Positions 1 through 9,196 of a stretch of 41,244 nt of DNA are shown here, in pieces. The DNA is from Fimbriiglobus sp. (GTDB taxonomy: Bacteria; Planctomycetota; Planctomycetia; Gemmatales; Gemmataceae). Each line of letters starts with the position of its first letter. Position 1 is the first letter of the stretch. The notes below the pieces were generated by a model, which saw only the letters and a program-made list of their open reading frames with translations, was not told where the DNA came from and searched no databases. The position numbers and the translations under genes were made by a program. The stretch is taken from positions 1 to 41,244 of the forward strand of contig JANXWE010000313.1 in assembly GCA_025351325.1 (NCBI GenBank). Reading direction: 5' to 3'.

Positions 1-40
1 AGCTGCCGGATTCTAGATCGGGCAGATGAATCCGGCAGCT
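1..40. repeat. 12-bp perfect inverted repeat (hairpin)
   Basis: Bases 1-12 (AGCTGCCGGATT) are exactly complementary to bases 29-40, with a 16-base loop. The GC-rich stem would form a stable hairpin. It may end a transcript coming from outside the window or be a dispersed palindrome; no T-run follows on the plus strand within the first bases. Confidence 0.6.
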
Positions 41-404
41 GACGCTGGCCGGCTCGCCTCAATCCGTTTTATCGAACAGACACCCATGGCATTGGAAATG
101 CTGGCCAGATCCAAAGAATTCCCGAATCCGCCGATCAAAACGGTTAGAACCCCCTGTTGCACAGTTGTTTAGCAATCGTCGTGTGACCGTCGCTCTGTCC
201 GATGTCCTTGTTTCCGGTGCTTCCGTTGGTTCCGCAGTGGGCAGGGGGGTATTCTCCGCGGAAACAAGAACAAGCATCAGAACAGCACTTTTTCCAACCT
301 GGCGGGACGGCAGAATCCCTTGGCATACCCGGCGGAATCCCGATTCCGCGTTGCTCAGCCCCATAAACTCCGTCATAATACACGTGCTGACTTCCCGCCT
401 TCGG
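41..404. other. Leader region without a supported gene
   Basis: About 360 bases before the first gene. Open frames on both strands run through it, but their translations are compositionally odd, look like no family I know and have no convincing ribosome site. The promoter of the PSD1 gene is expected here; I could not pick a -35/-10 pair with confidence. Confidence 0.4.
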
Positions 405-2753
405 ATGCCATTCTCCATGTACCGATTGCTGCTTGCGTGCTTGTTCGTCGGAGGGGCCACCGCTGGTGCGGCTGAGCCAACCGTCGATTTCAACCGCGAT
501 ATCCGGCCGATCCTTTCCAACAACTGCTATTCGTGCCACGGGCCAGACGAGAAAGTCCGCAAAGGCAATTTGCGTTTGGACTCCTTCGATGGTGCCACCG
601 GGAAATCGGGCGGCGCCGTCGGACTGATCCCCGGCAAACCGGATCGGAGTGAAATCCTCCAGCGGGCCGTGCTCGATGTCACCGACACCGAAGCGATGCC
701 GCCGAAGAAATCGGGCAAGCACCTGAGTGCGTCCGAGGTCGCCAAGTTGAAAGCGTGGATCCAACAGGGGGCGAAGTACTCGTTGCACTGGGCTTACCTG
801 AAACCGGAACGCCCCGCCGTTCCCACGGTGCCCAAAGAGTGGGCCAAGACACCCATCGACGCGTTCTTGCTGGCAAAGTTGAACACTGTCGGGTTGAAGC
901 CCCAAGCCGAAGCGGATCGAGCCGCACTGGTCCGACGGGTCGCCCTCGACATCACCGGCCTGCCACCGACCTTGAAAGACCTGGAAGAGTACCTCCAAGA
1001 TCCGGGTGCGAACGCCTACGAAACCATGGTCGACAAAATGCTGGCCAAGCCGGCGTTCGGCGAGCACTGGGCGCGTTCCTGGCTCGATTTGGCCCGCTAC
1101 GCCGACAGTTGCGGCTACGCCGACGATCCACCGAGGGTCATTTGGCCCTTCCGCGATTACGTCATCCAAAGTTTGAACGCGAACAAACCGTTCGACCAGT
1201 TCACCATCGAGCAACTCGCCGGGGATCTGCTGCCCAAGCCGACCGACGAACAACTGACGGCCACGGCGTTCCACCGCAACACGATGACCAACAACGAAGG
1301 CGGCACGGTCGACGAGGAGTTCCGCAGCGTCGCGGTGGTGGATCGGGTCAATACGACGATGGCCGTCTGGATGGGCACCTCGGCGGCCTGCGCCCAGTGC
1401 CACACGCACAAGTACGACCCAATCACGCAGAAAGAATATTTCGGACTCTACGCGATTCTGAATCAGTCCGAGGACGCGGATCGGGCCGACGATTCACCAC
1501 GCTTGCCACTACCAGAACCGGACGAACGCCGACTGAAACGAACCGAGCTGACCAAGAAAATTGCGGAGGCGGAGAAGATGTTGAAGTCGGCCGCGAGTGC
1601 GGATCAACCGGCGGCGAAAGCCAAAGTCGACGGGTTGAAAAAGGAACTGGCGGCGATCCCCGTGACCATTTCAGTGCCGATCATGCGGGAACTGCCGGCC
1701 GACAAGAAACGCATCACGAAGTTGCAGTACCGCGGGAGCTTCCTCGACGTCGGCGACGTCGTGACCGAAGGCGTCCCCGCCGTGTTTCCACCACTGACGA
1801 AAGGCGAACCGTTCAACCGGCTCGCGCTGGCTAAATGGTTGGTGTCGGCAGAGAACCCGCTGACGGCCCGCGTGGCGGTGAACCGTTATTGGGAACAGAT
1901 CTTCGGCACGGGACTCGTCCGCACGTCGGAAGAGTTTGGCTCGCAGGGGGAACTCCCGAGCCACCCGGAGCTACTCGACTGGTTGGCTGTGGAGTTCCGC
2001 GAACAGAAGTGGGACGTGAAGAAGTTCCTCAAAATGCTGGTGATGACGGCCGCGTATCGCCAGAGTAGCAAGGTGACGGCGGAGCAGTTGGAGAAGGACC
2101 CGGACAATCGTTTCTACGCGCGGGGACCTCGGTTCCGCTTGAGTGCCGAGATGGTACGCGACCAGGCACTGGCGGTGAGTGGATTGCTCAGCGAACGAAT
2201 GCACGGCCCGTCGGTGCGACCCCTGCGGCCGAATAGCGGCCTCACGGCGGCCTTCGGTGGCGGACTCGATTGGGCACCGAGTGCTGGTGAAGATCGCTTC
2301 CGGCGCGGACTCTACACCGAATGGCGCCGCACCAGTCCGTACCCGTCGATGGTGACGTTCGACGCCCCGAGCCGGGAAGCTTGCACCGTCCGACGCATCC
2401 GCACCAACACCCCGTTGCAAGCATTGGTGACACTCAACGACCCCGTTTATGTAGAAGCGGCCCAATCGCTCGCTCGCAAAGTGGCCAGCACTCCCGGCAG
2501 CACCGCCGACCGCATCACGCTGACCTTCCGCACCTGCCTGAGCCGAACGCTGACGGACAAAGAATTGTCCGTACTCACCCGGTTGTTCGACGAGTCGAAA
2601 GTGACCTTCGGCAAAGATCCGAAGAAGGCGACGGAACTGGCCACCAATCCAATCGGCCCGCTGCCCAAGGGCGCGGACGCCGTCGACCTCGCTGCGTGGA
2701 CGACGCTGATGAACGTGGTGCTGAACTTGGATGAAATGTTTTTGCGACGGTAA
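405..2753 (+). CDS. PSCyt1 / DUF1549 / DUF1553 (PSD1) planctomycete cytochrome-type protein
   Basis: Large exported protein of a family highly expanded in planctomycetes. From the ATG at 405 it has 782 residues. A hydrophobic signal segment covers residues 6-23. A haem-type CxxCH (C41, C44, H45) sits in the PSCyt1 domain, followed by the DUF1549 domain with a second CxxCH near residues 329-333, and the DUF1553/PSD1 domain over roughly 470-740 (motif RVAVNRYWEQIFG). The frame is open from 165, but the signal peptide favours 405 or 417 as start. These proteins are usually encoded beside a DUF1501 protein, as here. Their exact function is unknown; a role in polysaccharide or sulfated-glycan breakdown is often guessed. 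The length is at the short side for the family, with no added laminin-G or other carbohydrate-binding domain. Confidence 0.9.
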   Translation: MPFSMYRLLLACLFVGGATAGAAEPTVDFNRDIRPILSNNCYSCHGPDEKVRKGNLRLDSFDGATGKSGGAVGLIPGKPDRSEILQRAVLDVTDTEAMPPKKSGKHLSASEVAKLKAWIQQGAKYSLHWAYLKPERPAVPTVPKEWAKTPIDAFLLAKLNTVGLKPQAEADRAALVRRVALDITGLPPTLKDLEEYLQDPGANAYETMVDKMLAKPAFGEHWARSWLDLARYADSCGYADDPPRVIWPFRDYVIQSLNANKPFDQFTIEQLAGDLLPKPTDEQLTATAFHRNTMTNNEGGTVDEEFRSVAVVDRVNTTMAVWMGTSAACAQCHTHKYDPITQKEYFGLYAILNQSEDADRADDSPRLPLPEPDERRLKRTELTKKIAEAEKMLKSAASADQPAAKAKVDGLKKELAAIPVTISVPIMRELPADKKRITKLQYRGSFLDVGDVVTEGVPAVFPPLTKGEPFNRLALAKWLVSAENPLTARVAVNRYWEQIFGTGLVRTSEEFGSQGELPSHPELLDWLAVEFREQKWDVKKFLKMLVMTAAYRQSSKVTAEQLEKDPDNRFYARGPRFRLSAEMVRDQALAVSGLLSERMHGPSVRPLRPNSGLTAAFGGGLDWAPSAGEDRFRRGLYTEWRRTSPYPSMVTFDAPSREACTVRRIRTNTPLQALVTLNDPVYVEAAQSLARKVASTPGSTADRITLTFRTCLSRTLTDKELSVLTRLFDESKVTFGKDPKKATELATNPIGPLPKGADAVDLAAWTTLMNVVLNLDEMFLRR

Positions 2754-2770
2754 AAGTGGGAGGCTGGATC

Positions 2771-3361
2771 ATGATAGACTTGGCGACGATTCCGATCGGT
2801 TGGGAGAGAGCACTCATGGCCGCCGAGAACGTCAAAGAGCGCTTGCGCCGCGCGACCCGTGCTCTTGATGCCGCAGGCGTGCCCTACGCCGTGGTCGGCG
2901 GCAACGCCGTCGCCGAATGGGTGGCGCGTGTCGATGAAGGCGCCACGCGCAACACGAAGGATGTTGATATCCTCATCGACCGCGCTGATTTTGACGCCTT
3001 CCGGAACGTACTCGAATCCGTCGGTTTCATTTACCATCACGTTTGGGGGGTCGATGCCTTCATCGACGGCCCCCAAGGCAAACCGAGTGAAGGCGTCCAC
3101 CTCCTGTTCGCCGGCGAAAAGTTGAAACCCAGCGACCTCCAAGAACTGCCGACCCTCGAAGAGTCCGAACGGGCGATCGAATTTCAAGTGATCTCGCTGG
3201 AAGGAATCACCCGCATGAAGTTGATCGCGTGGCGGCGAAAGGATCAAGTTCACTTGCTCGACTTGATCGGCGTCGGATTGCTCGACGCAACGTGGCCCTC
3301 GCGATTCACTCCGGCGCTCGGTGCCCGCCTCCAACAATTGCTCGACGACCCAAACGGATAA
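2771..3361 (+). CDS. Nucleotidyltransferase-fold protein (AbiEii / DUF6036-like)
   Basis: Soluble protein of 196 residues with the core of the polymerase-beta-like nucleotidyltransferase fold: GG at residues 43-44 and, 20 residues on, the acidic pair in TKDVDILID (D64, D66). This is the arrangement of MNT/AbiEii-type and DUF6036 proteins. The ATG at 2771 is preceded by GGGAGG at 2758-2763, seven bases away; a GTG at 2756 is an in-frame alternative and ATG 2816 also has a ribosome site. It starts 17 bases after the PSD1 stop and ends 5 bases before the DUF1501 gene, so it is probably translated from the same message. No antitoxin-like or HEPN partner is next to it. Whether it is catalytic is unknown; the third acidic residue is not obvious. 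Confidence 0.75.
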   Translation: MIDLATIPIGWERALMAAENVKERLRRATRALDAAGVPYAVVGGNAVAEWVARVDEGATRNTKDVDILIDRADFDAFRNVLESVGFIYHHVWGVDAFIDGPQGKPSEGVHLLFAGEKLKPSDLQELPTLEESERAIEFQVISLEGITRMKLIAWRRKDQVHLLDLIGVGLLDATWPSRFTPALGARLQQLLDDPNG

Positions 3362-3366
3362 GCACG

Positions 3367-4806
3367 ATGAACCTTTCGCTTTCGCACTTGCAGCACAACA
3401 CCCGCCGGCAGTTCCTCGGTGCCAGTTCGATGGGCCTCGGTGCGGCGGCGCTGGCTTACCTCACGGGGGATGCGGTCGCCAAGCCGGACGATCCGCTGGC
3501 CCCGAAGCAGCCACACTTCGCGGCCAAGGCCAAGCGGGTGATCTACCTGCATATGTCCGGGTCGCCGCCGCATCTCGACATGTTCGATTACAAACCCGAG
3601 TTGGTGAAGCGCAACGGCCAAGAGGTGCCGGAGTCGTTCTTGAAGGGCAAGCGGTTCGCCTTCACTTCCGGCGTGCCGAAGTTGCTCGGCACCCCGCGCA
3701 AGTTTAAGCAGTACGGCAAGAGCGGCACTTGGATGTCAGATGCGATCCCGAACTTCCACGCCCACGCCGACGACATCGCGGTCATCAAGTCGATGAAGAC
3801 CGACGAGTTCAACCACGCCCCTGCCGAGTTGCTGCTCTTCACGGGGAACAACCGCCAAGGCCGGCCGGGCATGGGCACTTGGGTGACCTACGGCCTCGGT
3901 AGCGAGAACGAGAATCTACCCGGGTTCGTGGTGCTCATCAGCAGTGGTGTGCAGCCGAGTGGCGGGGCCAACAACTGGGGCAATGGATTCCTGCCGAGCG
4001 TGTATCAGGGGGTGCAATGCCGGAGCAAAGGCGACCCGGTGCTGTACGTGTCCGACCCCGCCGGGATGGATCGCGCTACCCGCCGCAAGACTATGGACGC
4101 CCTTCGCGACTTGAACGAACTGCAAGCCCAGGACATGGGCCACCCCGACACGGCGACCCGCATTCAGCAGTACGAACTCGCCTTCCGGATGCAGACGGCG
4201 GTGCCGGAAGTCATGGACATTTCGCGGGAAACCAAGGAAGTCATCGAAAGTTACGGTGCCCAACCGGGCGGGGCGAGCTTCGCCAACAACTGCCTGCTCG
4301 GCCGGCGGCTGCTCGAAAAGGGCGTGCGCTTCGTGCAGCTCTTCGACTGGGGTTGGGACTTCCACGGCACCAACCCGACCGAAGACATCCGCGACGGCCT
4401 GACGAAGAAATGTGCGACGATGGACAAGCCGATCTCGGCGCTCATCAAAGACTTGAAGCGGCTCGGTTTGTTCGACGACACCCTCATCGTCTGGAGCGGC
4501 GAGTTCGGTCGCACCCCCTTCCGTGAAGGCCGCACCGCCGGCAGCGCTGTGCTCGGCCGGGATCACTACCCCGACTGCTACAGCGTCTGGATGGCCGGCG
4601 CCGGCATCAAGCGCGGCCTGAGCTACGGCGAGTCGGACGAACTCGGCTTCACCGTCGCCAGCGACAAGGTCCACGTCCACGACCTGCAAGCGACGATCCT
4701 GCACCAGTTGGGCATCGACCACACCAAGCTGACCTACCGCTTCCAAGGCCGGGATTACCGCCTGACCGACGTGCACGGCAAGGTGGTGAAGGGTGTGCTG
4801 GGTTGA
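3367..4806 (+). CDS. DUF1501 family protein, Tat-exported
   Basis: 479 residues. The N-terminus carries a twin-arginine signal (NTRRQFLGAS, R13-R14) followed by a small-residue hydrophobic stretch, so it should be exported folded. The rest is the DUF1501 domain, a member of the alkaline-phosphatase/sulfatase-like fold, with motifs such as SGSPPHLDMFDYKP, WSGEFGRTPF and the late GRDHYPDCYSVWMAG histidine segment. DUF1501 proteins are nearly always paired with PSCyt/PSD1 proteins in planctomycetes; here the pair is separated by the small nucleotidyltransferase-fold gene. The open frame extends upstream to 3229, but that part overlaps the preceding gene and the Tat signal fixes the ATG at 3367. 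Biochemical role unproven. Confidence 0.9.
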   Translation: MNLSLSHLQHNTRRQFLGASSMGLGAAALAYLTGDAVAKPDDPLAPKQPHFAAKAKRVIYLHMSGSPPHLDMFDYKPELVKRNGQEVPESFLKGKRFAFTSGVPKLLGTPRKFKQYGKSGTWMSDAIPNFHAHADDIAVIKSMKTDEFNHAPAELLLFTGNNRQGRPGMGTWVTYGLGSENENLPGFVVLISSGVQPSGGANNWGNGFLPSVYQGVQCRSKGDPVLYVSDPAGMDRATRRKTMDALRDLNELQAQDMGHPDTATRIQQYELAFRMQTAVPEVMDISRETKEVIESYGAQPGGASFANNCLLGRRLLEKGVRFVQLFDWGWDFHGTNPTEDIRDGLTKKCATMDKPISALIKDLKRLGLFDDTLIVWSGEFGRTPFREGRTAGSAVLGRDHYPDCYSVWMAGAGIKRGLSYGESDELGFTVASDKVHVHDLQATILHQLGIDHTKLTYRFQGRDYRLTDVHGKVVKGVLG

Positions 4807-4815
4807 TTATGGGAG

Positions 4816-7311
4816 CTATCTAATCGGATGATAGCCAGGCCCATAGTGATCGTCGGGCAAGGCAATTTGAGATTTGGGAAAACGCATCTTAAGCTTTGCG
4901 AGATCACTCGATGTTAATAAATTGCAGCCACGGAGATCAATCGAATCGATTCTGCCGACGCTAAAGAGCCCGTCGATATTTTTCAAAGACTGACAATCCC
5001 TAAGGCCAAGATAATCTAGTCTCGTATGTGCAGATAACTCATTAGCATTAGTAACAGATTTGCATCCACCTGCTTCAAGGAACGTTAAATTTTTAAGAGG
5101 CTGGATCCCATCAAAACTATCAAGTTTGACACACAAAGAAAGGTCGATATAATGTACTGCCGTGAGATTCTGGAGAGGTTTGACAGTTAGTAGGTTTTTA
5201 CAGAAACTTAGTTCAATAACTTGGATCTTTGAGCAATTTGAAAGTCCGTTTATGTTACTGAGTCGAATGCATTCGCTAAGGTCTATTCCTTTGAGCGATG
5301 TGCATGAGTGGATTCCATCAATATCTTTCAATTTCGTACATCCAAATAAATTGATCGATATAAGCTCATTGCAGTTGCGGAGACCATTTAGATCTACAAT
5401 CGAAGAGCATTCTCGTAAATTTATTGTTCGAAGACTTGCAGACTTTTGTAGGCATTCGATACTTTGTAATTTGTGGCAGTTTGACAAGTTGATAGTTGCG
5501 AGATTATTCCAATCTTTAAGATCACCAAGAGTTTCTAGCGATGGGCAGCTATCAAAATTGACAATTCTGAGTTTAGAAGATCGGAGGCCGCTAATGTCAA
5601 CTAAGTTGTAACAATGATGCATATCAGCAACTTCGATGTTTTGCAAATCATTCAAAACATTTAAGTCCTTGATTTGCGTGGCGCTTAGATCAATTGACTT
5701 AGGATTTAGAATTTTAAACTGAGGATTGAATGCATCCAGCGACTCAATGTTACGAGATTTCTTTGTACCTGCCTCAATTTCTTGATTTTCAATATTCCAT
5801 GTAAACCCGGCATTCCCTAATGTACGTATAGCTTCTCGTTCTTGATACCACGGTTTAATAAATATCCAAGCAGGAAAAAGAAACATAAAAGCGAAAAGAC
5901 AAGCCCAAGCTACCCAAGGTTTAGCTCGGCGCCAGAACGTGCGATGTATACCGTCAAGCACGCGTTCCAATAAATTGGCGACGAAATCATGAGAAATTTG
6001 CCAAACTCGATTTTCAACGCAAGTATCCCGCAATGAATGGCACCGAACCAATCCATGTTCTGAAAGATACTCAAGATGCTGATTAATTATCTTTGAAGTG
6101 AGACCAATTCTAGGGGCCATAACTTCAAGAATCTGTAGCTCTTTAGTTTTGAAATCGGTAAGATACTCACGAAGCAGTTTTGCACGCTCTTCTTTAAGTT
6201 CCGAGCCAAGAGCAGCTCTTACATAGCCTTTGAGAAGTTCGGTGTGTGATTTCCAAAGATTCGGATGATTGGCCATCCTACGCAGCACGATTCCGAACAA
6301 ATTTAATATGATGGGCCGTACCAATTGACCGCCGTTTTCGTGAAGTTCTGCTTCACGTAACACGCGACCCATTCTATCAGCTGGTACAGTGAGGCCTGGA
6401 CAACTATTAAGGAATATGCGAGCTGTTGAGAACTCCAATAACTTCATTGACAACCAATTGTCATTTTCAATCCTTATGGGCAGATTTAACAAATCAAGTA
6501 ATTGATGATAGTCTTCTCGGTACGAAAATAGTAGTTTAGTCTTTGATAGACTCGTAGTACATTGAAAGCGTTCGATAAATTCTTTCATTGCATTTGCTGT
6601 TTTATGAAGTCCATTTTTGTTCATTATATACAAATCTTCAAACTGATCAAATACTATAAGAAGATTGCCATTTTTTGGAAGCTGTTTCTCTGTTCGCTGT
6701 GCTAGTTCGATATGCGTCAGATTATCAAAATCATTTGGCTTATTCTTCCACATCTTTTGCAGTAGTTGATCCCTTAAGCTCTGGAATGGATCTTGGTAAT
6801 CTTTAATTAGAATTACTACGAAATTCAGATCTTTTCCATTTTGCAAACTTGGCGACAAATACGCTGAAATCATCGACGACTTCCCTGCTCCCGACATGCC
6901 CGTGAGCTGGAGTATTGGAGATTTAGAATTTCTAATCCAATTTAAGTATGATTCGTATCCGACTTTAAAAAGATTGTGCTTGTCTTCAGTTATGTCACTA
7001 GTTGTGAAGTAGTTCGCATCCGGTAATACGTCACCTTTTACTGATGGCTGCCAATTTCTTTCTCTTCTCGCTCTATAAGATGGCAGAAAGTTAAATTGAA
7101 GAGTTAAGATTAGAATAAGTGTTGTTGCAATTGTGCCTATAACCTTCACGTCGATATTAAATGGCACGACAGTATTCCATGCCACTGCTACGGCAGCAAT
7201 AGCAATGAATAAAGCGGCCAGTTCTTTTGCGTTTTCTTTTGCTGCGTTTATAAATTTAGAAAGCTCATTTGACATTGAATTGACGCGATCAGTCTTCGAT
7301 GGTTCTGACAT
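4816..7311 (-). CDS. Membrane-anchored STAND NTPase with C-terminal leucine-rich repeats
   Basis: 831 residues. Two hydrophobic helices (about 31-50 and 55-77) are followed by a STAND-type P-loop NTPase: Walker A GMSGAGKSS at 138-146, Walker B LLIVFDQFEDLY with D222 and E225, and a helical/winged-helix part ending near HDFVANLLERVL (441-452), closest to the nSTAND1 group. A third helix, preceded by basic RR residues, spans about 466-486. From about 553 to 800 there are ten repeats of close to 23 residues with the pattern L-x2-C-x2-L-x2-I-x-L-x2-C-x2-L-x2-I-D-G. Bacterial STAND proteins of this build are sensors in phage defence or programmed cell death, but no effector domain or partner gene is visible. 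The gene is clearly AT-rich compared with both neighbours, has rare-looking codon choice, and starts after GAGAGA, suggesting horizontal transfer. Function is inferred. Confidence 0.85.
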   Translation of the reverse strand: MSEPSKTDRVNSMSNELSKFINAAKENAKELAALFIAIAAVAVAWNTVVPFNIDVKVIGTIATTLILILTLQFNFLPSYRARRERNWQPSVKGDVLPDANYFTTSDITEDKHNLFKVGYESYLNWIRNSKSPILQLTGMSGAGKSSMISAYLSPSLQNGKDLNFVVILIKDYQDPFQSLRDQLLQKMWKNKPNDFDNLTHIELAQRTEKQLPKNGNLLIVFDQFEDLYIMNKNGLHKTANAMKEFIERFQCTTSLSKTKLLFSYREDYHQLLDLLNLPIRIENDNWLSMKLLEFSTARIFLNSCPGLTVPADRMGRVLREAELHENGGQLVRPIILNLFGIVLRRMANHPNLWKSHTELLKGYVRAALGSELKEERAKLLREYLTDFKTKELQILEVMAPRIGLTSKIINQHLEYLSEHGLVRCHSLRDTCVENRVWQISHDFVANLLERVLDGIHRTFWRRAKPWVAWACLFAFMFLFPAWIFIKPWYQEREAIRTLGNAGFTWNIENQEIEAGTKKSRNIESLDAFNPQFKILNPKSIDLSATQIKDLNVLNDLQNIEVADMHHCYNLVDISGLRSSKLRIVNFDSCPSLETLGDLKDWNNLATINLSNCHKLQSIECLQKSASLRTINLRECSSIVDLNGLRNCNELISINLFGCTKLKDIDGIHSCTSLKGIDLSECIRLSNINGLSNCSKIQVIELSFCKNLLTVKPLQNLTAVHYIDLSLCVKLDSFDGIQPLKNLTFLEAGGCKSVTNANELSAHTRLDYLGLRDCQSLKNIDGLFSVGRIDSIDLRGCNLLTSSDLAKLKMRFPKSQIALPDDHYGPGYHPIR

Positions 7312-7483
7312 GTTAATTCTCTCTTAAGATAGATTCTATTTGCACCTTTTGACATTCTGGAACGCTACCACAACCCGACTGAATGCATACTTGCATATTG
7401 ATTTACAGATTCGCCAGTATAGGAACCTTCCTGTCGCAAATTTTACCTGCAGTACGGATTCGCGTAATGGAGGGTGTACAAAT

Positions 7484-9196
7484 TCACTTATTATGCACTA
7501 TAGGGTTTAACTTCGGTTCGTCCTTCTTCGGCTCGTCCTTCTTTTTGTCCCGTGGCAATAGTTCGGGCAGGTTCGCCACGCGGAGGGCGGTCACGGCCAT
7601 CACTTGGGCGCCTTGCACCAGGTTCGGGATCTTCACGTGGTCAAAGGTGTCGGTTTGCGTGTGGTGGGTCAGCCGGTATTCGTCCATTTCTTGATCGCAG
7701 GCGAAGCCGGGCACGCCCTCCTTCTCGAACGACAGGTGGTCGGTGCCGCCCATGCCACGCAGGCTGACTCCCTTCCAACCGTCGACAGTTTTGAGCGTCT
7801 CAAGTTCGGGATCGAGAATCTTCCGCACCGCTTCGCGGCCCTGCAACCCGAAGCCTTGCACCTTGCCGGTGCCGGTGTCGTGCACCAACGCCATCGACGT
7901 TTTCGGCATCTCGTCCATGTGGCGTTTTACGTACTGCTTCGATCCGAATAGTCCTTGCTCCTCACCGCTGAAGAGTGCGAATCGGATCGTTCGCTTGGGC
8001 CGGATACCTTGCTTGGCGAGTGCGGCCAATGTGCGGGCGATCTCGAGAACCGTGCAGCTCCCGGTGCCGTTGTCGGTGGCCCCGGTGCCCAAGTCCCACG
8101 AGTCGAGGTGGGCGCCGACGACGACGAATTCGTCCGGCTTTTCGCTGCCGGTGATTTCGCCGATGGTGTTGTACACGGTGATCGGGCCGGGGATGAACTT
8201 GTTGGCCACTTCCAATTCGACTCGCGGTCGCGGGCCATCCTTCGCCTTGGCCAGGCGGTGCAGCATGGTGTAATTTTCGTGCGTGACGAACAGCGTCGGA
8301 ATCGGATCGCCAGCGGTTCCGCGATCTCCTTCGGGCCACGATCCAGTCATCGTCAGTAAGCCGTGTGGCTTCGCCGAGTCGAGCAGAATCGCCGCGGCGC
8401 CTTCGGCTTTCAGGAATTCACCAAGTGCCGCCCGGTACGCCCGCATGTCGGCAAAGGTCGGCCGTGGCCCCGGTTGCGGCAGCGTTTCCGGCGTCTTGGT
8501 CGGTTCCTCTTTTTTGACTTCGTCCTTCTTGGCTTCGTCCTTCTTCGGCTCGTCTTTCTTGGGTGCATCCTTTTTCGGCGTGTCTTTTGGCACCGGCGGA
8601 GCGAGGTAGGTCATATCGGTGATCGGCTTTACGTCGGCGGGCGCACTCCGCAAGATGATCGCGTTCTTGAGTTTCCCTTTGTACTTGGCCAAGTCGTCCT
8701 TGGTCTTCGCATCGAGAAACACCACTTCACCGGTCACTTTGCCCTTGGTGCCCGGTGTCCAAGCCATCGCGGCAGCGATCAGCGCTTTGCCGGGGTTCGG
8801 CTCCACCATCTTGAAGGAGACGGTGCCGCGTTCCCAAGCGACGGGGATCTCCCATGGTTCGAGTTTCACGTTGGTCAACCCGTATTCCTTCATCTTCTCG
8901 GCGGCCCATTTGTTGGCCTTTTCGAGATTGGCGGAACCGGTGACGCGTGGCCCGATCACATCGCAGAGGTGTTGCAGATTCCCCTGCAGTTGGGCGTTGG
9001 CCTTCACCTCGGCGATCACTTTCCGGTCGATCTCGACGGCCGGGGAAACTTCGACCGCTTCTCCTTCGGCTCGTGGCTTCGGGGCCGATTCCAGTTTGGC
9101 CGCGTCGCCGGCGTAGCCAACCCCCACGGCGAGGGAAAGTAATCCCAGAACGGGAACAAGCTTGAGACCAAGTGGGGTGACCCATCTGAACGTCAT
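7484..9196 (-). CDS. Secreted M28-family zinc aminopeptidase/carboxypeptidase
   Basis: 570 residues from the ATG at 9196, which has GGGAG eight bases upstream; the frame stays open further but without a better start. An N-terminal hydrophobic segment (about 9-29) looks like a signal peptide. A PA-type insert region (about 110-350) is interrupted by a lysine/acid low-complexity stretch at about 204-232 (repeats of PKKDE). The M28 catalytic core carries the di-zinc ligands and catalytic acids: H363, D365, D375, E412-E413, D440 and H511/H512. It should hydrolyse peptides or N-terminal residues in the periplasm or outside. A second KKDEPKKDE run ends the protein. Transcribed alone; the long gap upstream is shared with the divergent metalloprotease gene. 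Confidence 0.9.
   Translation of the reverse strand: MTFRWVTPLGLKLVPVLGLLSLAVGVGYAGDAAKLESAPKPRAEGEAVEVSPAVEIDRKVIAEVKANAQLQGNLQHLCDVIGPRVTGSANLEKANKWAAEKMKEYGLTNVKLEPWEIPVAWERGTVSFKMVEPNPGKALIAAAMAWTPGTKGKVTGEVVFLDAKTKDDLAKYKGKLKNAIILRSAPADVKPITDMTYLAPPVPKDTPKKDAPKKDEPKKDEAKKDEVKKEEPTKTPETLPQPGPRPTFADMRAYRAALGEFLKAEGAAAILLDSAKPHGLLTMTGSWPEGDRGTAGDPIPTLFVTHENYTMLHRLAKAKDGPRPRVELEVANKFIPGPITVYNTIGEITGSEKPDEFVVVGAHLDSWDLGTGATDNGTGSCTVLEIARTLAALAKQGIRPKRTIRFALFSGEEQGLFGSKQYVKRHMDEMPKTSMALVHDTGTGKVQGFGLQGREAVRKILDPELETLKTVDGWKGVSLRGMGGTDHLSFEKEGVPGFACDQEMDEYRLTHHTQTDTFDHVKIPNLVQGAQVMAVTALRVANLPELLPRDKKKDEPKKDEPKLNPIVHNK

Noticed and set aside
59-523. 154-residue minus-strand open frame over the window start
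   Set aside because: Overlaps the signal-peptide part of the PSD1 gene; no ribosome site, no recognisable family, composition like a shadow frame.
144-1409. 421-residue minus-strand open frame
   Set aside because: Antisense shadow of the PSD1 gene; GC-rich third positions keep such frames open.
3916-4776. 286-residue minus-strand open frame opposite the DUF1501 gene
   Set aside because: Antisense shadow with no family features.
7688-9196. PKKDE-type repeats in the M28 peptidase considered as a separate domain
   Set aside because: Low-complexity charged linkers common in exported planctomycete proteins; the enzyme core is continuous around them.
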